From assembly GCA_012845835.1 (NCBI GenBank), contig JABAKD010000001.1:7552476-7616475 (forward strand): a stretch of DNA of 64,000 nt, written 5' to 3'. This stretch comes from Undaria pinnatifida. Taxonomy: Eukaryota > Sar > Phaeophyceae > Laminariales > Alariaceae. Within the stretch, counting starts at the first letter, position 1; the number at the start of each line of letters is the position of its first letter. Positions 1 to 10,844 of this stretch are shown here, piece after piece. The notes beneath the pieces were generated by a model. The model ran no database searches. It was not told the origin of the DNA and saw only the letters and a list, made by a program, of their open reading frames with translations. The position numbers and the translations under genes were made by a program.

Positions 1-571
1 GACGGCCGTCCGACGCAGGCCTAAAATGTCGTCTCTATAGACTAGACTATAGACTATCTTTGTTCCGTCTCTATATCTCTGTTGGTGTCATTATATCATA
101 GGTATCGCATTTAACAACATATTGTACATCAACGAAGTCGAGTGTTTTTTTACAGCAGCACTACGTACTGGTGTGACTCAAATGGTGCTGTTAACAGTTG
201 ATATGTGATAAGACACTTGCAAACAATATCGCACCACCCACATAGTATGTTGGAAGTACCAACAACGCCGCTTGCAAAGATGAATATTTACACGAAATTC
301 GTCGAACTCGCGGCTGACGTCCTGACAATATTTTTATTAAATATCGTACAAGGTATCATATCACCGATGTTTGGCGAAACAAAGCCTGTGTGTCATAAAT
401 TTACACGCTCTGTTTGTCTCTTTCCCTTGTATGCAAAACCGGTTATCATCTACATCTCCCTTGTGTCTACGTTTCTTGAGCAAAGGAAAGGCGTCGCGGA
501 GACGAAGAATCGCCTTGATCACGAGTTGATTTACTTGTACAGAGGCGGTTTGCCCTCTGAGGAAGAGAAGC
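1..571. other. No recognisable gene; one unassigned open frame
   Basis: This stretch has one 129-codon plus-strand open frame (205-594) with no domain I recognise. Around 291-340 the DNA closely matches 42850-42900 (shared words GAAATTCGTCGAACTC and CTGACGTCCTGA), so this part looks like a dispersed repeat rather than a unique gene. Nothing else supports coding. Confidence 0.3.
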
Positions 572-756
572 ATGCGCCACCAGCCAAGAATTAATTGCTC
601 GCCTCCGCCTCGGGTAAGTATGCCAGTCACCTATTTAGCTGCGCCCACAGGCATACAGCTTGTAGGCCGTGCCGGCGAAGTGAAAACCACGGCAAGTGTT
701 TTCCCGGACGACGGCAATCGGCGAGGAGAATCAAGACTGCCGGTGAGGGATGTACG

Positions 757-868
757 TGACGACGAGGAGGAGGAGGTAGAGGAGGAGGAGGAGAAGGAGG
801 AGAAGGGGGAGAAGGAGCAGGAGGAGCAGGAGGAGGAAGGCGAGAAGCACGAGGACGAAGACAAAGAT
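757..868 (+). repeat. GA-rich low-complexity tract (acidic codons)
   Basis: An impure (GAG/GAA)n tract of about 110 bp. Read on the plus strand it would encode mostly Glu with some Lys, Gln and Gly within an open frame from 572 to 928; on the minus strand it gives Pro/Ser-rich frames. A GTAAGT donor-like site lies upstream near 613 and an acceptor-like CGCAG at 1071-1075, so part of this could be intronic. I treat it as simple sequence, not as evidence for a gene. Confidence 0.6.
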
Positions 869-1075
869 GCCCAGGAATCGGAGTGCTACTCAATGTCGGC
901 GTCGGTTAGAGAACAATCAAGCAGGTGATGAGGCCTGGCTGTAAATTGTTCTCGCGTTCCACTGTTCGCAGAAGTCTCGTAAACCCTCTCCTCGCACGTA
1001 CCCGCACCTTCCCCTAGCCCCACAACTTGCGCAGTCTGACGTTTGTCACCGCCCCCCCGCCCCCATTGTTCGCAG

Positions 1076-1430
1076 GTTACTAAGCAGATCGGAAGCAAAG
1101 GATTGGCAAAGAGGCAGTCGCCTGTATCCCTACGAAGTCGCCATCAAAAACCAACATGTTGCCCTTCGTCCAACCGGCCGTCTGCGCACACGGCTGGCAC
1201 CTCTACTACGCACCAGCGGGTATGCCATCCCAACCACTATGCCCGGTGCATGGGTGGCAGGCCGTGGAAGGGTGAAATGTGATAAACTGTCATATAATAT
1301 TGACGGTTTAATCGCAGCATTCAATATGAAGCCATGTGATGTGCACCGGGTTGCAACAAGTGCACGACGGTGGTATAGATTAGTCTTGGGAAGTGGTAAG
1401 GACAGGGTGGGAGTTTCACGAATGGGATGA
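1076..1430 (+). CDS. Exon-like open stretch, unknown product
   Basis: After a pyrimidine-rich tract and the acceptor-like CGCAG (1071-1075), the plus strand stays open for about 118 codons in the frame beginning at 1077, ending with a stop at 1428-1430. Two other frames are also open for 50-70 codons, so the frame is not certain. The predicted peptide is basic (many Arg) and resembles no family I know. A GTGAGT donor-like site follows at 1444. It could be part of the same gene as the exon-like pieces at 1737-1856 and 2647-2839, or a transposon remnant. Confidence 0.2.
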
Positions 1431-1736
1431 AGTAGTCGACAGGGTGAGTAAGGGGAGATATGCAGCCTTTTAGTTTTTTTTAGAGGACGATATATGTACG
1501 GATCACTAACCTCGCATAAGGTGGTATCGAGCAATGATGCGCTTGTACAGTACTATACTGTAGTATAGAACACCTACACAGTAACTTGAAAAAAAACGAA
1601 AGGCATGCTGATATGTTCAGGAAACCAAGAAACCCGGTAACCTTTGAAACTGATCAGCGTGTAGAACGCCCCCTCTCTCAAAGTACGAAACTATGTGTTT
1701 CTTATTAGGTGCCTTGTACTGCATGCGCCCACCCAG

Positions 1737-2839
1737 GTGATCAGCCAAGGGCATACGAAAGGTCGGCCAGTCTCAGCAATCTTTCAGGAGGACATGTTCA
1801 TGGTGGGAACTAGGCATCATATCAAGGACTGCATGGCTCGTCGCGAGGTTCTACAGGTGCGTAAACCCTTCATGCTGTACTGTACAAGTACAGGTACCCT
1901 TCTTTTCAGAGTAACTTGAATAAACAATTCAGGCTTCCTTGTGTTCGAGACGCCTATATAGGAAGTACCAGTATGGTGTATGAAAATGTGCTGAAATGAA
2001 TCGAAGGGGGGAGAAGCAGCGCAGAAAGGAATGTGCAAGCAGTGACAACACGAGAGACATGGTGGCTCATCAAGAAGCGGCCGTTTAAGCTGCAAAATCA
2101 TGGCGCCAAGAATGTCAAATGCGTGGTCATTTTGCGTGGTCGTTTTGTCAGCGATGCTGGTCCCTAGCTGATGAATCACTCACGCGTTTGACCACAGTAT
2201 TATACCCGAGTAAAGCCGCGATACTGCCGCCATTTTTCCGGCAACATCAATACACCCGATATAAATACAGAAACGTGCGCTGGTAACCTGAGCAATCTGT
2301 GTATGTGAAATCGTCTGCAAGGTAAACGCTCGTGGTTTGGGCACACAGCATATGGTATAGACATTGGGCCCAAAGTAAGCGTATATTGTTATCCATGAAG
2401 GGCCTGTGCTCTGAGGTGTCATCATTATGGCTTCATGCGTGCGAAAAACTGGGCTGCCAGAAAATAGATGGCTATGTCCAGGGTCAAAACATGGGCTGCC
2501 AATTCTTTCCCAGCAATTCTGTTACGAGTATCCTATCATGTGTGATGACGGAGCCGTGAGGTGTATTTTGTCGTTAAATGTTTTTACTGGTGGATTTCGG
2601 TAATCGACTAGCCAACTAGCTTCCGACTCGACAACATGTTTTGCAGGTTTTACCCGGACACAGGCCGACCATCGTGAGGGGCGAACGTATTGTGCGTCAT
2701 GGACTGCACTTCGCCTTGAAAGCCCAGGAGGACGACCGCATGGCCGAGGTGTCGTGGTCAAGTTTGTTTGCGGCGACGTCAGCCAGTTCCTCGGCTAAGG
2801 GAGGCTTGCACGCCTCGCTGGCACCGACCGCCCCGGCAG
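1737..2839 (+). CDS. Two exon-like segments of an unknown spliced gene
   Basis: Exon-like block 1 (1737-1856, 40 codons) is bounded by an acceptor ACCCAG and a donor CTACAG/GTGCGT. Block 2 (2647-2839) follows an acceptor TTTTGCAG and ends at GGCAG/GTTTGT. Both are open in a phase-compatible frame: block 1 ends on a complete Gln codon and block 2 begins with Val. The intervening 790 bp has stops in all frames, as expected for an intron. The encoded residues are Arg- and His-rich, without a motif I recognise. Splice-site agreement makes a real gene plausible, but the product is unknown and neither a start nor a 3' end can be fixed. Confidence 0.35.
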
Positions 2840-3424
2840 GTTTGTATTTGCGCAAAGGCTTGGACTCGTCGTAGCGAAGCGACTACGAAATCTCAACAAC
2901 GCGTGTGATGTCGGTTGTATGTCGGCTAAGCGCAATATTTTCGACCAATATGCTAAGATGACTGCCTGTGCCTTGCGCCACGACGTACTCTTGCTTGGGC
3001 CAACGGCGAAGCACTTCGTCAAATACGTGGTCAGGGATCGCGCTGCATGGACGGAGCTTAAGCGCAAGGATTATCTTCAACTCTAACATTGGCTTCGGTG
3101 GGGTTCGCACCAAACTCAGGATAAGTTTGCCACGATTGCTGCGCCTGAGCCACAGCCAGGTTTGTCGACCGCAACCAGCAAAGATGGGCGAGCTACGGCA
3201 GTACCCCTGACGGCAGGGTTTTCGAGGGGGCTTCGCCGCAGGTCGTACTGCGCTTGCCCGCATCTGCAACGGCAACTGCCTGCTGTTCATGCGGCGGCAC
3301 GAATGTGCCTCCAGCCGCGGCTTCCAGTGTTGAAGCGTTAGCAGGGGCTGGCCTACAGCCGTGTTCAGCGAACAACGGCAACATCAGCGGAGCCGCACAA
3401 GACACGGGAGCGGGTGTGAGAGGT

Positions 3425-3785
3425 CTGGACACAACGATACCGGCCGTGGGGCTTGTGATGGGGGTAATGCCGGCTGTCGGGGAAGCGCCACCATCAATTG
3501 GGGGAGTGGCGGAGATCGTAGGGGAAGCGCAGCCGGCTGTCGGGTGAGTGGTGCCCGGTTGTAGGGGGAGCACAGCCGGCGTTTGGGGGAGTGATGGCAG
3601 GTGTGGGGGGGGCGCAGCTCGCTTTTAGGGAGTGACAGGGGCTGTCTGGGTGGCGGAACTGGCTGTGGGAGGGGTGATGCCAGGTACAGGAGGAGCGCAG
3701 TCGGCCTTAAAAGAGGTGATACCTGTTGTAAGGGCGGCGCAACCGGCCGTAGGGGGGGTGATGCCGGCTAGGTGGGGAAGGCAGT
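3425..3785 (+). repeat. Degenerate ~48 bp minisatellite with Gly/Val/Pro codons
   Basis: The motif GGGGTGATGCC(G/A)GC(T/A) and its companion GCGCAGCCGGC recur about seven times with a spacing near 45-51 bp. Read on the plus strand, successive units give variations on AVGGVMP and VGGAQP, in two frames because of indels (3254-3547, then 3632-3982). The tandem arrangement is plain in the DNA. Whether the array is translated is not established. Confidence 0.6.
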
Positions 3786-3982
3786 GGGGGGCTGTGACAC
3801 CGCTTCCAGCAGTGAGAGAAATCGCAGGAACACAGGAACAAAAGCCGAGGCGGACAGCAAAAACGCCAGGTCAACGACAGAGGGAATCCAGAGAGTGTAA
3901 AAGGCGAAAAAGGCAGGAGGAACGCCGTAGAGAGGAGCACCCCTGGAGGGAGGAGGCCGAACAAAGAGAGCGTAGTCCTTGA
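3632..3982 (+). CDS. Repeat-containing hypothetical protein with basic tail
   Basis: A 116-codon open frame begins inside the Gly/Val repeat and ends in a strongly basic, Arg/Lys/Glu-rich helix-prone segment (residues ~75-116). That tail resembles a nuclear-localisation or coiled-coil end but has no specific family signature. The upstream frame 3254-3547 encodes the same repeat type and may be an earlier part separated by a frameshift. The opposite strand is also open for 191 codons (3768-4343), so coding direction is uncertain. Treat as hypothetical. Confidence 0.22.
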   Translation: MTGAVWVAELAVGGVMPGTGGAQSALKEVIPVVRAAQPAVGGVMPARWGRQWGAVTPLPAVREIAGTQEQKPRRTAKTPGQRQRESRECKRRKRQEERRREEHPWREEAEQRERSP

Positions 3983-4344
3983 AAGTTGGCGTATCTGAAG
4001 TGGCATGTAGAGCTCTCAACGTGTATAGCTCTTTTTTCCTGTACACATCTAGATGGAGAGAATCGGTAAGATCCCTTACCAGGTATGCGTTTGGATTCAC
4101 CGGTTCAGCATATTTTCTTTCAGCGTTTTGCACTGGCACCGACGTAAACATACCCTTGCTCCGCGTTGATTGGAGGAGTGAAAGCTGCAACCGAAGTTCA
4201 CGATTGGTGGAAGTGATGGTCGACGATGATGATTCCAGCGAAGGTCTGCCGTACCCGTTGCGAGGCGAGGTAACCGACGGCTGAATGAGACAGATATCGC
4301 ACAAGATTATGAGTTCTGGTTTTACCTTTTTTGCCCCACACACC

Positions 4345-5935
4345 TGCCCAACCAGCCTCGCCGCCCCCCCCCGACAAAGATGAAAGGATCATGTTGCTTT
4401 TTTTGTTCGGAACATTTCCAGGTGGTCAGTTCCGTGCCTGCACAACAATATCAACGCAGTTCGACGCTTGCAGCAGGTACGAAGTAATGACAAGTGGACA
4501 TTCATGTTATCGTTACTGAAAGGTACGCAAGCAAATATATAATATATATGTATGTGCTGAATACAGGTGAACGTGTTTAATATCTCGACAATCGAACTTG
4601 CGTGTGTGGACGCAGTTTCTGGGGCGACAAGTAAATATAAATGTTTTCTTATACAGTACAACAAAATAATTCGTATAATATTCCGTTTACAGCTAGTAGC
4701 GCGCAACGTTGAAACGCTCAACTACAATTTGGAGACAGCTTCGCGCTTTTCTTCCCGGTAACAACGCTTGTTTTGGACCAGGAACACGCCAGACTCCAGT
4801 TGATTTATTTACATGATCAGACAGAATTTTTCGTGCCCTAATAATGCCCGTGCAGAAGCAAGTATCACAGGTATTTATTGATGGTTTCGTGCAGGAGTCA
4901 AGCAAAAACATCTCGCGTTGTTTATTCAGTAAACATTCCGTAACGGAATAACTGTTCAAATATTAATACATTAATACTAAAAAATAGGAAGGGTATGAAG
5001 GCCAGCCTGAGATTTGCAGGAAATAAGAAATTCGCGAACCGCTATTATACACTGGATATTATACTAGATAGTATTATAGTGTGGAAAGCTCACTTCATCG
5101 TATTCATCTATTAATATATCAAATCCAGCCTTCCTCGTTGCCGGCATTCATGGCCCTAGTTAGGTGCCCACTGCATTGCTCGTGTAGTAGTCCGCTCCTA
5201 CGCCAATGCGGAAACAGTTATTATTACTCGCTTATTCGCATGACAGCCCTGTGGAGATCTATCAGCCCCGAATAGAAAACGCCGGACAAAGACCTAGAAT
5301 TTTCTTCTTTTTTAGCCCCCGTGCACCCCTATTAAAAAAAAATGCTCTGTTTTCTACCCCCTTCCTCGAGGATGTTTATTTGTATCATGTGGACGGTGCT
5401 TTTCTTCAGATACTATGGAATAAAAGGGTGGAAACTCTTCCCGCTGTCGGTGCTACCACCGCTCCCGTACTTTGCAGTCCATGGCTTCCGTAGATTGGTT
5501 CGTGTTACGCGTCCCTCTCTGTACGGACAAGGGCCAAATATCCCATACACTTCATTGCGTCCTCCCTGTCCCAACGATTATCAGGATATTCCACCATCGG
5601 CGCAATTTTGAACGCCGCGCTCACGACTTGATCTGATCCCTCAGCTCGGAAACTCGTTGATCTGCCTATATTTCGCATCCATAATTCCTGGTACCTTAGT
5701 GTGTCCCGTTGTCCCTGGTGAAAGCACTTCAGTTATAGCCTCATTGGCCTCCATGCCGTTTTGGGGCTCTTCTAAAACGCTCTCTACGTGATGGTTGGTA
5801 CATTTTTGAATGAACCGCGGTCTAGAGTCATGTGGTGAGACAAACATGCTTGCATGCATAGTCTACAGGCGATACAGATCGGACTATTGAAGAACACATA
5901 TGCCATCACTCATAATATGACTAGCCTCTAGCGAT
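4345..5935. other. Intergenic; no supported gene
   Basis: AT-richer sequence with short open frames only (all under 100 codons) and none with a recognisable domain. A poly-C run at 4364-4373 and A/T-rich runs near 4540 and 4950-5080 are the only visible structure. No repeat shared with the rest of the window was noticed here. Confidence 0.5.
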
Positions 5936-6189
5936 TCACCCGAGGACGGAAATGCGCTCGCCAGAGTTTCAGAGAAGCCAGCAGGCGGCTTCTGGTGCAC
6001 AGGTGCACACAGTTGGTGTCTCTCAGAGAGGACATGATTGATGGGAAGTGATTGCTAATCTCTTGTACGCAAGAGCTGCGGTCTGGAGAAGTGTGAGGGG
6101 CTTGGTTGGTGTTCAGGTTGTCGGCCAAAGCGTACGACAAAACCACCAAGAGGGGGGCGCACCAAACGCGTCCCCTGTTATTACGAAAC

Positions 6190-7064
6190 GCCTTCATACT
6201 GTAATCGTGAAGCTTGTAACTGTCACACACGATTTGTGACAACATTTCCCCAAGCACACGCTGGTGAAACCGCCCCCCCCTTATCTGAACGAATGCACAT
6301 GGAGAAATCTTGGTTCTCTCTTGCCGCTACTGAGTGCTGCTTGAGCAAGACGGCCATTTGTCGTGTTGTTAGTAACAACCCTCTCACTGGTACTTTGTCT
6401 GCCCCTGCCGTTAAGTGTGGGAACAAGTACCCTTTGGTCATGTCCCATCTGTTCTACCGCTCTTATCGGACACGTTGCCAAACCAACCTCTTGGTTCGGC
6501 ATCGTGATCAAAGGTCTGTTCCATCTGTCGTGGTATTTCCTCTTTGGAAGTTAAACATGAATCCACTGCTGTTTGGCAGCCTTAGCACTCGCTGTATAGG
6601 TGTGGGTTTGAATTCGTCTCCTCGCTTCGTCGTACTGAACGCTACCGTGAATAGCGCAATGTTCCTAGCCATTATCACCTTCTCGAAAGGGTCCCTCGTG
6701 GTCTGTAGCTATTGTTGCATCGGCCTCACTATTGACCCCAGGCGAATGGGCAGTAAAGGTCTGTTGCTTGTTTTACCAGCGCTCCTGCTCGCTTTTGTCC
6801 GGATCGCGCAAACGCTACGTACTGCGTTACCAAATCGCTTCGTACGAGGTTTCCTAATATCATACTATCGCACCAACCCGACGCTGTTCCCAAATACGCT
6901 GCCGCTAGCTTTGATAAGTGGCTAGACCTCAATGAGTCGTGTGCGAATCTCTTTACACACGTCCCTTCTTCTGTGGAACAGGCAGGCAGGGGTTTAATTC
7001 CTACCGCTGTGCGGAGTGTTTCGTGTGCGATCGTGCATTGGCCTTTCCGCACGAGTATAACCAA
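6190..7064 (-). pseudogene. Degenerate tyrosine recombinase (Crypton/DIRS-type integrase)
   Basis: Read on the minus strand, this region carries the parts of a tyrosine recombinase in order but in shifting frames. A core-binding-like helical piece (LVTQYVAFARSGQKRAG) lies around 6780-6850. Box I follows at about 6630-6690 (IALFTVAFSTTKRGDEF, with the catalytic-type Arg). Next come GFMFNFQ near 6560, ATCPIRAVEQ near 6470 and GYLFP near 6425. Box II is near 6275-6300, where HSFR and GGAVS are separated by an in-frame stop. LGEMLSQIV follows at about 6240. Established knowledge: Arg, the His-x-x-Arg pair and a C-terminal Tyr are the active residues; I cannot place the Tyr. At least three frameshifts or stops make it non-functional. 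A 229-codon frame on the opposite strand (6236-6925) is judged an antisense shadow. Confidence 0.68.
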
Positions 7065-7384
7065 TAGGGAATCTCCATTATGTCTTTGGGTTGTGCCCGT
7101 GCCACGTGCTTAGCTCCTTCGTTGTTACGAGGTTGTAGGAATCGGTTGGGCAAAATAGCGGTCGCATTTTGTCTCTTCTCGGAAGCCCCCTTTGCGTGAG
7201 CATTCTTAAATAGCAGAAATTGGGTGTTCAAAGCCCGTTCATCGATGAACATGGTTGCTTCCGTCGATTTGTTTTTGTCCTCTTCGCTCGGCTGCCCACA
7301 CCATGGATGGGCAGAAAATGAGTTCTTCGCCGTTTTTGCCCTAGCATGTTGGGCGCGGCAGTTGGGATCGTGTAACACTGACAC
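7001..7384 (-). pseudogene. Open frame upstream of the tyrosine recombinase; possible N-terminal part
   Basis: A 127-codon minus-strand frame lies immediately upstream of, and slightly overlaps, the recombinase core. It is hydrophilic and Lys/Asn/Ala-rich with no motif I recognise. Its position and strand suggest it is the N-terminal part of the same element's protein or a second protein of that element. Further minus-strand open pieces at 7621-7995 and about 8040-8180 may belong to the same element. Function is unassigned. Confidence 0.3.
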
Positions 7385-8203
7385 TCTTGCAAGAGCTGCA
7401 TTCCACCTTGTTTTCCGTTGTCGCGACGGAAGTACTGGAGAAGTTCGTGAGATCGTGCCCTGTCAGGCATTGTTCGAAGGAAACACCTAAACGGTTTCAA
7501 GTGTTGGTGGTGTATATGTCTGTACAATTTTGTGCTTGATTCTCTCTGAAATCTACTTGCACTGCCCGCATTCCCCAGTGTCAAAACGTGAAAGCCTATC
7601 TGCTTCTTGCGTGGTGCGTCCTAAAGCCTTGATGGCTCTCCCCCGGTACAGAGATCGACTGGGCCGGTACTGTCACCTACTCTAACCTGGGGAACCACGA
7701 CCTTCCCTGGTCTGGTACCACTACCACCGCATGGGCTTTCCTCTCTTCGAGGTATTTCAGTAAAACCCCCACTAAATTTGGGATGGAGAAAAAAATCCGA
7801 AACACTCTTTGAGGTTGGAACTCCAGTCACGTTCTGGCTAAATATGTCAACTTCCGCACTCCCTTCGGTCGCGTGCGTAAAAAAAAATGGCAACTGTGCG
7901 TCCTCATAGCTAGCCCTAGGATTGGTATACACTGTACGGATGCCATCGTGGACATCATGTCCGAATCCCCCCGCCCCCCCCCCCATTCTCGCCATAGACG
8001 GTTAAACACGTCCTCGCTTAGCCGGACGTAGTATCTTCCGATTTTGACCTGGACAACCCATTTGATTCATTGTTATCCGCCAATCGCACCCACTGAAAAT
8101 CCAACATAAAGTCCGCGTACACTTGCTGCCAAAACAATTTTGTGATCAACTCGTCAGCCAGTGATGCTACCAACGTGTCGGCGAGGGTGAGCGACAAGCC
8201 GGC

Positions 8204-8542
8204 ATGCTGTCACCATATTTGAAGCTGTACGGTAGGGCACCATTCTCGCAGCTGCGCCCATTTCTTAAGCCTGGCTTTCACCATGTGAGATGGGCGCTGA
8301 AATTAGAGCCGAAAGCGCGGGCGTGCTTCTTCCTGAACAGTTGTAGCTACCACTCGAAGGACTGTTGCAAGGTACTGCTGGTGTCCGGCGGCAAGACGTA
8401 CACCCGTGATGTCACGTGGGAGTACCCGCGAAAAGCGTTCGCTGCGTTGTTGCCTGCGCCATGGGGGGGGGGAAATCCTGTCATTTCCGACGAACAGTCT
8501 GGAGGTGCTGACACCCTCGGAAGACGAGGGAGTATGGTATGA
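8204..8542 (+). pseudogene. Copia integrase C-terminal region
   Basis: The frame opens with SPYLKLYGRAP, matching the copia integrase signature in which a 'P-Y-E-x-(W/L)-Y-G-(R/K)-x-P' stretch precedes the C-terminal domain. It continues with the diagnostic 'L-x-P-K-A-(R/E)-x-C-x-F-L' pattern (here LEPKARACFFLN) and a 'x-R-D-V' close (TRDVTWEY). The DDE catalytic core expected just upstream is not intact. After about 8500 the frame runs into a non-conserved linker; 8539-8757 is Ala/Val-rich and unassigned. Confidence 0.72.
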
Positions 8543-9039
8543 ACGTCGGTGCCGCCATGGACGTCACTGTGTCCGGCGCATCTATCGCCGGTTACGTCAA
8601 GGACGTCACCGAGGCCGCCAAGGCCGTTACCTGTGCCGCCACAACCGTGATCGGTGCCGTCGCTGGCGCCGCTTATGCTGTCACACAGCCCGTAGCAGCC
8701 GCCTCTAAGTCAGCCAGTCCCCTGAAAACTGAGGGACTAGTTATCAAGAGTGGTTGATAGTGGCGAGCCACGGCAACTGGGGCGCACGCGGGGAAAGACC
8801 ACACACAACAAGGAAGCTATAGGTGATAGGCTGCATGCTGTTGACGGTGGTGTAACACCGCAGCAAGGACGCACGACAGGATAGACCACGGGCAATCAGA
8901 TGGGTTTGCAGCATGGAATGCTGTCTTTGGTGGCTGCGCAGGAAGGTATGGGTCATGTAGTCTACCATCAAGTCCAGCCTTACGCTAACCCCCCCCTACC
9001 CACGCGCCCGGTGAGCGAGCTATTCACTCCGAGCTCTTT

Positions 9040-10145
9040 TTCGGAATCACCCACCGACGAATATTTCCACCTTTGGGTTCAGGCCATGGAGAAAACATAT
9101 GGTGGTCTGGAGAACGCGGGGACGTTCGGTGCGATTTACCAACCAAAGGGCTTGACTGTTATTTCGGCGAAGTGGGCGTTCGGTTGGAAATCGAACAGGA
9201 TTAGATGCGACCGAGGCGAACGCGAGGTTGGTAGCGTGGGGTTGCGGGCAGCGTGAGTGTAGTGATTTCTTTGAGACATTTGCTTCAATGCCCAGAGCAT
9301 CTTGCATTTGCTTGCTGGGTACCATTGCGCGCGAGTTGGTTTTTGACCTGTCTGCCTCATTTCGATGCCGAACAGGCGTTGTTTTAATCGAATCTAGAGG
9401 AAGATGTTTTATGCAGTCGCCTCGGGGTTGTACCGAGATATCTGGCCCGATAGTGCGCTTTAACACCGTAGCCTCTATGCTTTGAGGCAGGTGTCGAGAT
9501 CGTGGCGCATCCATCTGATATTGCACATGAGTCGTTCTACGGCAGCCCCCTCGATATTTATTCGACGAAACCGCCGGTTTTTGAAACCAGCTCCCGGCCG
9601 TATCTCCTGAAATACGGTGATCCTTGCCATCCCGGTGGGCATAGTTCGATAGGCCTTTGCAAGCAAGAAAATACATGAAGATTGCGTTGTCACCCCACCC
9701 TTTCTCGTCCGAGAAGTCGTAAAACCCTTTGGTAAAGATAACCGCTGGTTTTTTTTTGGGGGGGGGGTCGTAGCATCAGTCACATGAAGAGTCTCTTGGT
9801 TGTGAGCAGAGTGTAGCAGATTTGTGTGTGATGCGTTTGGTCGAGTCTGAAAGTGTTTCAGGAACAGTAGTTCATGTGAACCATATATTTTCAGTATGGC
9901 CAAAGGCTAGGTGCGATCACTTTTGCAAAGACCTGAAACGCCTTGTGCAAATCGACAACCTACGCGATCTCAAGCTTGGTGCTGGTTGCCGGTATTGTAG
10001 GGATTGGGATGCTGGTACTTTGACGATCTCGCAGCAAGCTTTTGCCGAAAAAACAGCTGCGAAGTTAGGCGTTAGCTCCGGTATGAAAGCCCCGCTCGGG
10101 AAAGATCTCAAACTCGACGAGTTGGACAAGTTAGCAAGCTGGTAA
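9040..10145 (+). pseudogene. Copia reverse transcriptase, catalytic site lost
   Basis: Piece 1 (8900-9256) contains AMEKTYGGLENAGTF and the KWAF block of copia RT. Piece 2 (about 9205-9485) has ARLVAWGCGQRE followed by FFETFAS, the equivalent of the copia 'G-x-x-Q-x-x-G-x-D-(Y/F)-x-E-T-F-(A/S)-P' motif. Piece 3 (9822-10145) has the downstream palm and thumb, including RDWDAGTLTISQQAFAEK. At the position of the catalytic Y-V-D-D box the sequence reads HVNHIF, so both active-site aspartates are replaced. Pieces 2 and 3 are separated by about 270 bp that do not fit the family. Confidence 0.8.
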
Positions 10146-10830
10146 GATGCTTGATGTGGCTTGCTAACCAGACACGTCCAGTCATTGCGAACACTGTGAG
10201 AGCACTGGATATGTAGACGAATTCACCGAGGGAGGTACAATGGAAGACGGCGGTTGGTATTTTCGAGTCCGTTTTCTACGAGTGATTTTGGTATTTATTT
10301 TCAGAGAGGCGGTGGACTAGAGCTGATTGCGTTTGCAGATAGATGCTGACTACGGCACCACGGCCACAGACAGGATGTCGGTTTCAGGTGGGGCTGCAAT
10401 CTTCGCGGGGGCATGCGTGTGCTGGTTTTCGAGAACCCAAAAGCGGGTGGCGCTCGCGACGATTGACACCGAGCACGTAGCACTAGCAGACACCATCGAG
10501 AAGACTACTTTCGTGCGGTATGATGTGTGAGTTTTTTTTTTTCCTGACCTTGGTGCTCGATGCATCACAGTCTACGAACACGACAAAAGGGCCAATCATC
10601 TGGCTCAAAAACCGGTGAGCGCGTCAAATTCGGAACACATCATCGTATTCGACACCATCTCCTGCGGGAGCTTGTATTGAAGGGGGAGTTTGCCGTTGTC
10701 GCCTTGGAATCTGAGGAGCAACACACAGACTGATTGACGAAAATACTCGCCAGAACGGGTTTTCGTAATCACCGGGATTTTGTGATGGACATTCCCGTTG
10801 CGAAAACCAATATTTGGTAAAGGATGTCTT
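10146..10830 (+). pseudogene. Copia RNase H region
   Basis: The first part reads MWLANQTRP then IANTVRAL before a stop. The next open piece (10327-10530) contains DADYGTTATDRMSVSGG, ACVCWFSRTQKRVALAT and EHVALADTIEKT, the hallmark order of copia RNase H with its acidic residues in DADY and the conserved 'S-x-T-E-(A/H)-E-(Y/H)-x-A'. A frame change follows. 10560-10830 still reads as ITVYEHDKRANHLAQ and, in another frame, LRELVLKGEFAVVALES and DFVMDIPVAKTN. Multiple shifts make it non-coding today. Confidence 0.75.
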
Positions 10831-10844
10831 TGCGGTGAACAGGT

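Larger units (their letters stand above)
8160..10840 (+). mobile_element. Ty1/copia-type LTR retrotransposon pol remnant
   Basis: Plus-strand pieces follow copia pol order: integrase C-terminus (8204-8500), linker, reverse transcriptase (about 9040-10145) and RNase H (about 10140-10830). Reading frames change several times. A block of unrelated sequence interrupts the reverse transcriptase (about 9525-9800). I could not find flanking LTRs, a primer-binding site or a gag zinc knuckle, so only the 3' two-thirds of the element is recognisable. The element is inactive. Confidence 0.82.

Noticed and set aside
6236-6925. 229-codon plus-strand open frame with hydrophobic stretches, apparently a membrane protein
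   Set aside because: The opposite strand carries tyrosine-recombinase motifs in the right order over the same interval; the plus-strand frame is an antisense shadow.
9047-9676. 209-codon minus-strand frame
   Set aside because: It lies antisense to the copia reverse transcriptase and its inserted block; no motif supports it.
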